A DNA stretch of 64,000 nt from Sphingorhabdus sp. EL138. Its GTDB lineage: Bacteria > Pseudomonadota > Alphaproteobacteria > Sphingomonadales > Sphingomonadaceae. The translations under genes and the position numbers were made by a program. Positions 62,717 through 64,000 of this stretch are shown piece by piece; position 1 is the first letter of the stretch; every line of letters begins with the position of its first letter. The stretch lies in NCBI RefSeq assembly GCF_945882965.1, contig NZ_CAMCWY010000001.1, forward strand, positions 62,001 to 126,000, given 5' to 3'. The notes under the pieces were generated by a model. It made no database searches, was not told the DNA's origin, and was given only the letters and a program-made list of their open reading frames with translations.

Positions 62717-63504
62717 AGCGCACCCATCTGCCCCTAAACGGCTTGCGCGTACTTGACGCTGCGGCGCGGCATTTGAGCTTTACGAAGGCAGCCGACGAAC
62801 TCGCGGTCACACCCGCCGCCGTCGGTCAACAAATCCGCGCGCTGGAGGATATGTTGGGCGTCGTGCTGTTCCGCCGCACGCCCAAGGGGCTGGAGCTGAC
62901 GGACGAAGCGGCAAACGGCCTTGATGCCCTGCGCGCCGGGTTCCTGCAATTCGAAGAATCGGTCCGTGCAATGCAGGCGGGGCAGTCGTCCAATGCGCTG
63001 ACCATTGCCGCGCCGCGTGATTTTACCGCCAAATGGCTCGCCGCGCGGCTGGCGACGTTTAGCAAGGCAAACCCCGATACGCGTTTTAATTTGGTTGCGG
63101 CGGACGAGAGTATTGACTTTACCGAGGCCAATCTCGACCTCGCCATCCGCCTGACTACCGGGCCGGGGGAACATGAGGGCATTTGCCTTGCGGCGGGCGC
63201 TTATGTGACCGTTGCCGCGCCACAGGGTGGGGCAGAGACACCAATCAGCTGGCCAAATTGTCCGGTGGCAGAGGGCGTTGCCGCGCTTCGTCTTGCCGAC
63301 GCTGGCCTTGCCATTGACGCCGCCGCGATTGGGCTGGGCAGGGCGACTGTCCCGCTAATCCTTGCCGAAGCTGACATCGCCAGCGGCAAAGTGCGCGCCG
63401 TCGACAATGCGAAGGAAAGCGATCAAGCCTATTGGCTAGTCGCACCCTTGCCACAATGGCGGCAGAAGAAGGTGAAGGCGCTGGTTGAGGCTTTGACGGG
63501 GTGA
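62713..63504 (+). CDS. LysR-family transcriptional regulator
   Basis: A 263-residue regulator: N-terminal helix-turn-helix (LNGLRVLDAAARHLSFTKAADELAVTPAAVGQQIRALEDMLGVVLFRRTPKGLELT) and a shortened effector domain (AAPRDFTAKWLAARLATFSKANPDTRF onward). The N-terminus resembles GcvA-type regulators. The effector domain ends early (about 60 residues shorter than usual), which may reflect a real variant. Start ATGA overlaps apaG and its stop overlaps the next gene (GTGA). Confidence 0.88.
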   Translation: MKRTHLPLNGLRVLDAAARHLSFTKAADELAVTPAAVGQQIRALEDMLGVVLFRRTPKGLELTDEAANGLDALRAGFLQFEESVRAMQAGQSSNALTIAAPRDFTAKWLAARLATFSKANPDTRFNLVAADESIDFTEANLDLAIRLTTGPGEHEGICLAAGAYVTVAAPQGGAETPISWPNCPVAEGVAALRLADAGLAIDAAAIGLGRATVPLILAEADIASGKVRAVDNAKESDQAYWLVAPLPQWRQKKVKALVEALTG

Positions 63505-64000
63505 CTGCGCCGAAACTTCTCGGCGAGCGTGTCATTCTCAGGCAGTTGAGAGTCGATGATGCACCCGCGCTCTTTGATGTTCTATCCGATGACGAAGTTA
63601 TGCTTTATTGGTCTAGCGGCCCGCATGAGGATATCGATGAAACGCAAAGTTACATTGCTTTGAATGCAGACACCAAGGCTGGTCATATATGTTGGGCCAT
63701 CACGCTCGACGAAAGGGTCGCACTAGGATGGGTTATTCTTTTGCCGTGCCGCAAAAACAGCTTTGAGCTAGGTTATATTCTCGGACGCAGCCATTGGGGC
63801 AGAGGCTATACCTATGAAGCTACCTGTATGGCTTTGGATCATGCTTTTGTGAACCTCGCTGCGCGTCGGGTTATGGCAGACACAGACCCCGATAACATTG
63901 GTTCAATACGGCTTCTTGAAAAACTAGGTTTCCAGCGCGAAGGGCATTTGCGTGAAGCATGGGAAACCCATATCGGTCTACGCGATAGCCTGATTTTCGG
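63501..64000 (+). CDS. GNAT acetyltransferase of the RimJ/RimL type (partial)
   Basis: A reading frame open to the window edge (166 codons): TAPKLLGERVILRQLRVDD at the start, FELGYILGRSHWGRGYTYEA (acetyl-CoA loop) and SIRLLEKLGFQREGHLREAW. It is a GNAT protein like RimJ/RimL; the substrate is unknown. The GTG start (63501) overlaps the LysR stop in GTGA. The 3' end is outside the window. Confidence 0.85.
   Translation, partial: MTAPKLLGERVILRQLRVDDAPALFDVLSDDEVMLYWSSGPHEDIDETQSYIALNADTKAGHICWAITLDERVALGWVILLPCRKNSFELGYILGRSHWGRGYTYEATCMALDHAFVNLAARRVMADTDPDNIGSIRLLEKLGFQREGHLREAWETHIGLRDSLIF

Overview
The window reads as a chromosomal core segment of an alphaproteobacterium, most likely a sphingomonad (Sphingopyxis/Sphingorhabdus-like). 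Evidence is the split b/b' F0 ATP synthase cluster with no F1 genes next to it, a SUV3-like helicase followed by an S4 protein and FdxA, an NDUFS4-type complex I subunit, a petABC bc1 operon, class II DAHP synthase, and protein sequences that read like sphingomonad versions throughout. Coding density is very high. No phage, insertion sequence, CRISPR array or rRNA operon was seen. Three tRNA genes (Pro-GGG, Gly-TCC, Gln-TTG) all encode their CCA ends.

Layout. 0-3.3 kb: tRNA-Pro, then yajC-secD-secF (protein export). 3.3-6.3 kb: an XRE regulator, a DUF6456 protein and the ABC-F ATPase Uup. 6.4-10.5 kb: D-amino-acid transaminase, a SIMPL-domain periplasmic protein, and a PepSY protein with a response regulator and a sensor kinase. 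10.5-15.2 kb: chorismate mutase, polyprenyl diphosphate synthase, HrpB helicase, NDUFS4-like subunit. 14.7-17.4 kb, minus strand: lemA, two TPM-domain genes and a NUDIX hydrolase. 17.6-27.5 kb: a serine hydrolase, the polyamine transporter potDBCA, an FKBP isomerase, a putrescine-type transaminase, a PuuD-like hydrolase and isovaleryl-CoA dehydrogenase. 27.6-34.6 kb: ferredoxin reductase, SUV3-like helicase, S4 protein, FdxA, an old-yellow-enzyme family protein, a small lipoprotein and LipB. 34.7-43 kb: membrane protein, GNAT, HemF, TrmL, an EF-hand protein, tRNA-Gly, petCBA, DAHP synthase. 43-50 kb: a broken response regulator, tRNA-Gln, IlvE, MarR-HisE-HIT, an APC permease, a Bcr/CflA exporter, RadC. 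50-56.7 kb: ydbH-ynbE-ydbL (outer-membrane lipid transport) and the F0 genes atpI-B-E-F'-F. 56.9-64 kb: uvrC, recO, leuB, metZ-apaG, a LysR regulator and a GNAT gene cut by the window edge.

The functional themes are envelope biogenesis, respiration, amino-acid metabolism and polyamine use (PotDBCA import, SpuC-like transamination and PuuD-like hydrolysis lie within 8 kb).

I do not see a clearly new multi-gene system. The most notable signals are small. Two genes have an in-frame stop just inside the 5' end that a single C-to-T change would explain (FKBP, RadC). One OmpR-type regulator is split by an apparent internal deletion. There are three families of palindromic REP-like repeats, one of which reads into the uvrC 5' region. 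Most convergent gene pairs meet with almost no spacer, three of them sharing a palindromic stop site. A strong hairpin sits between atpE and atpF'.
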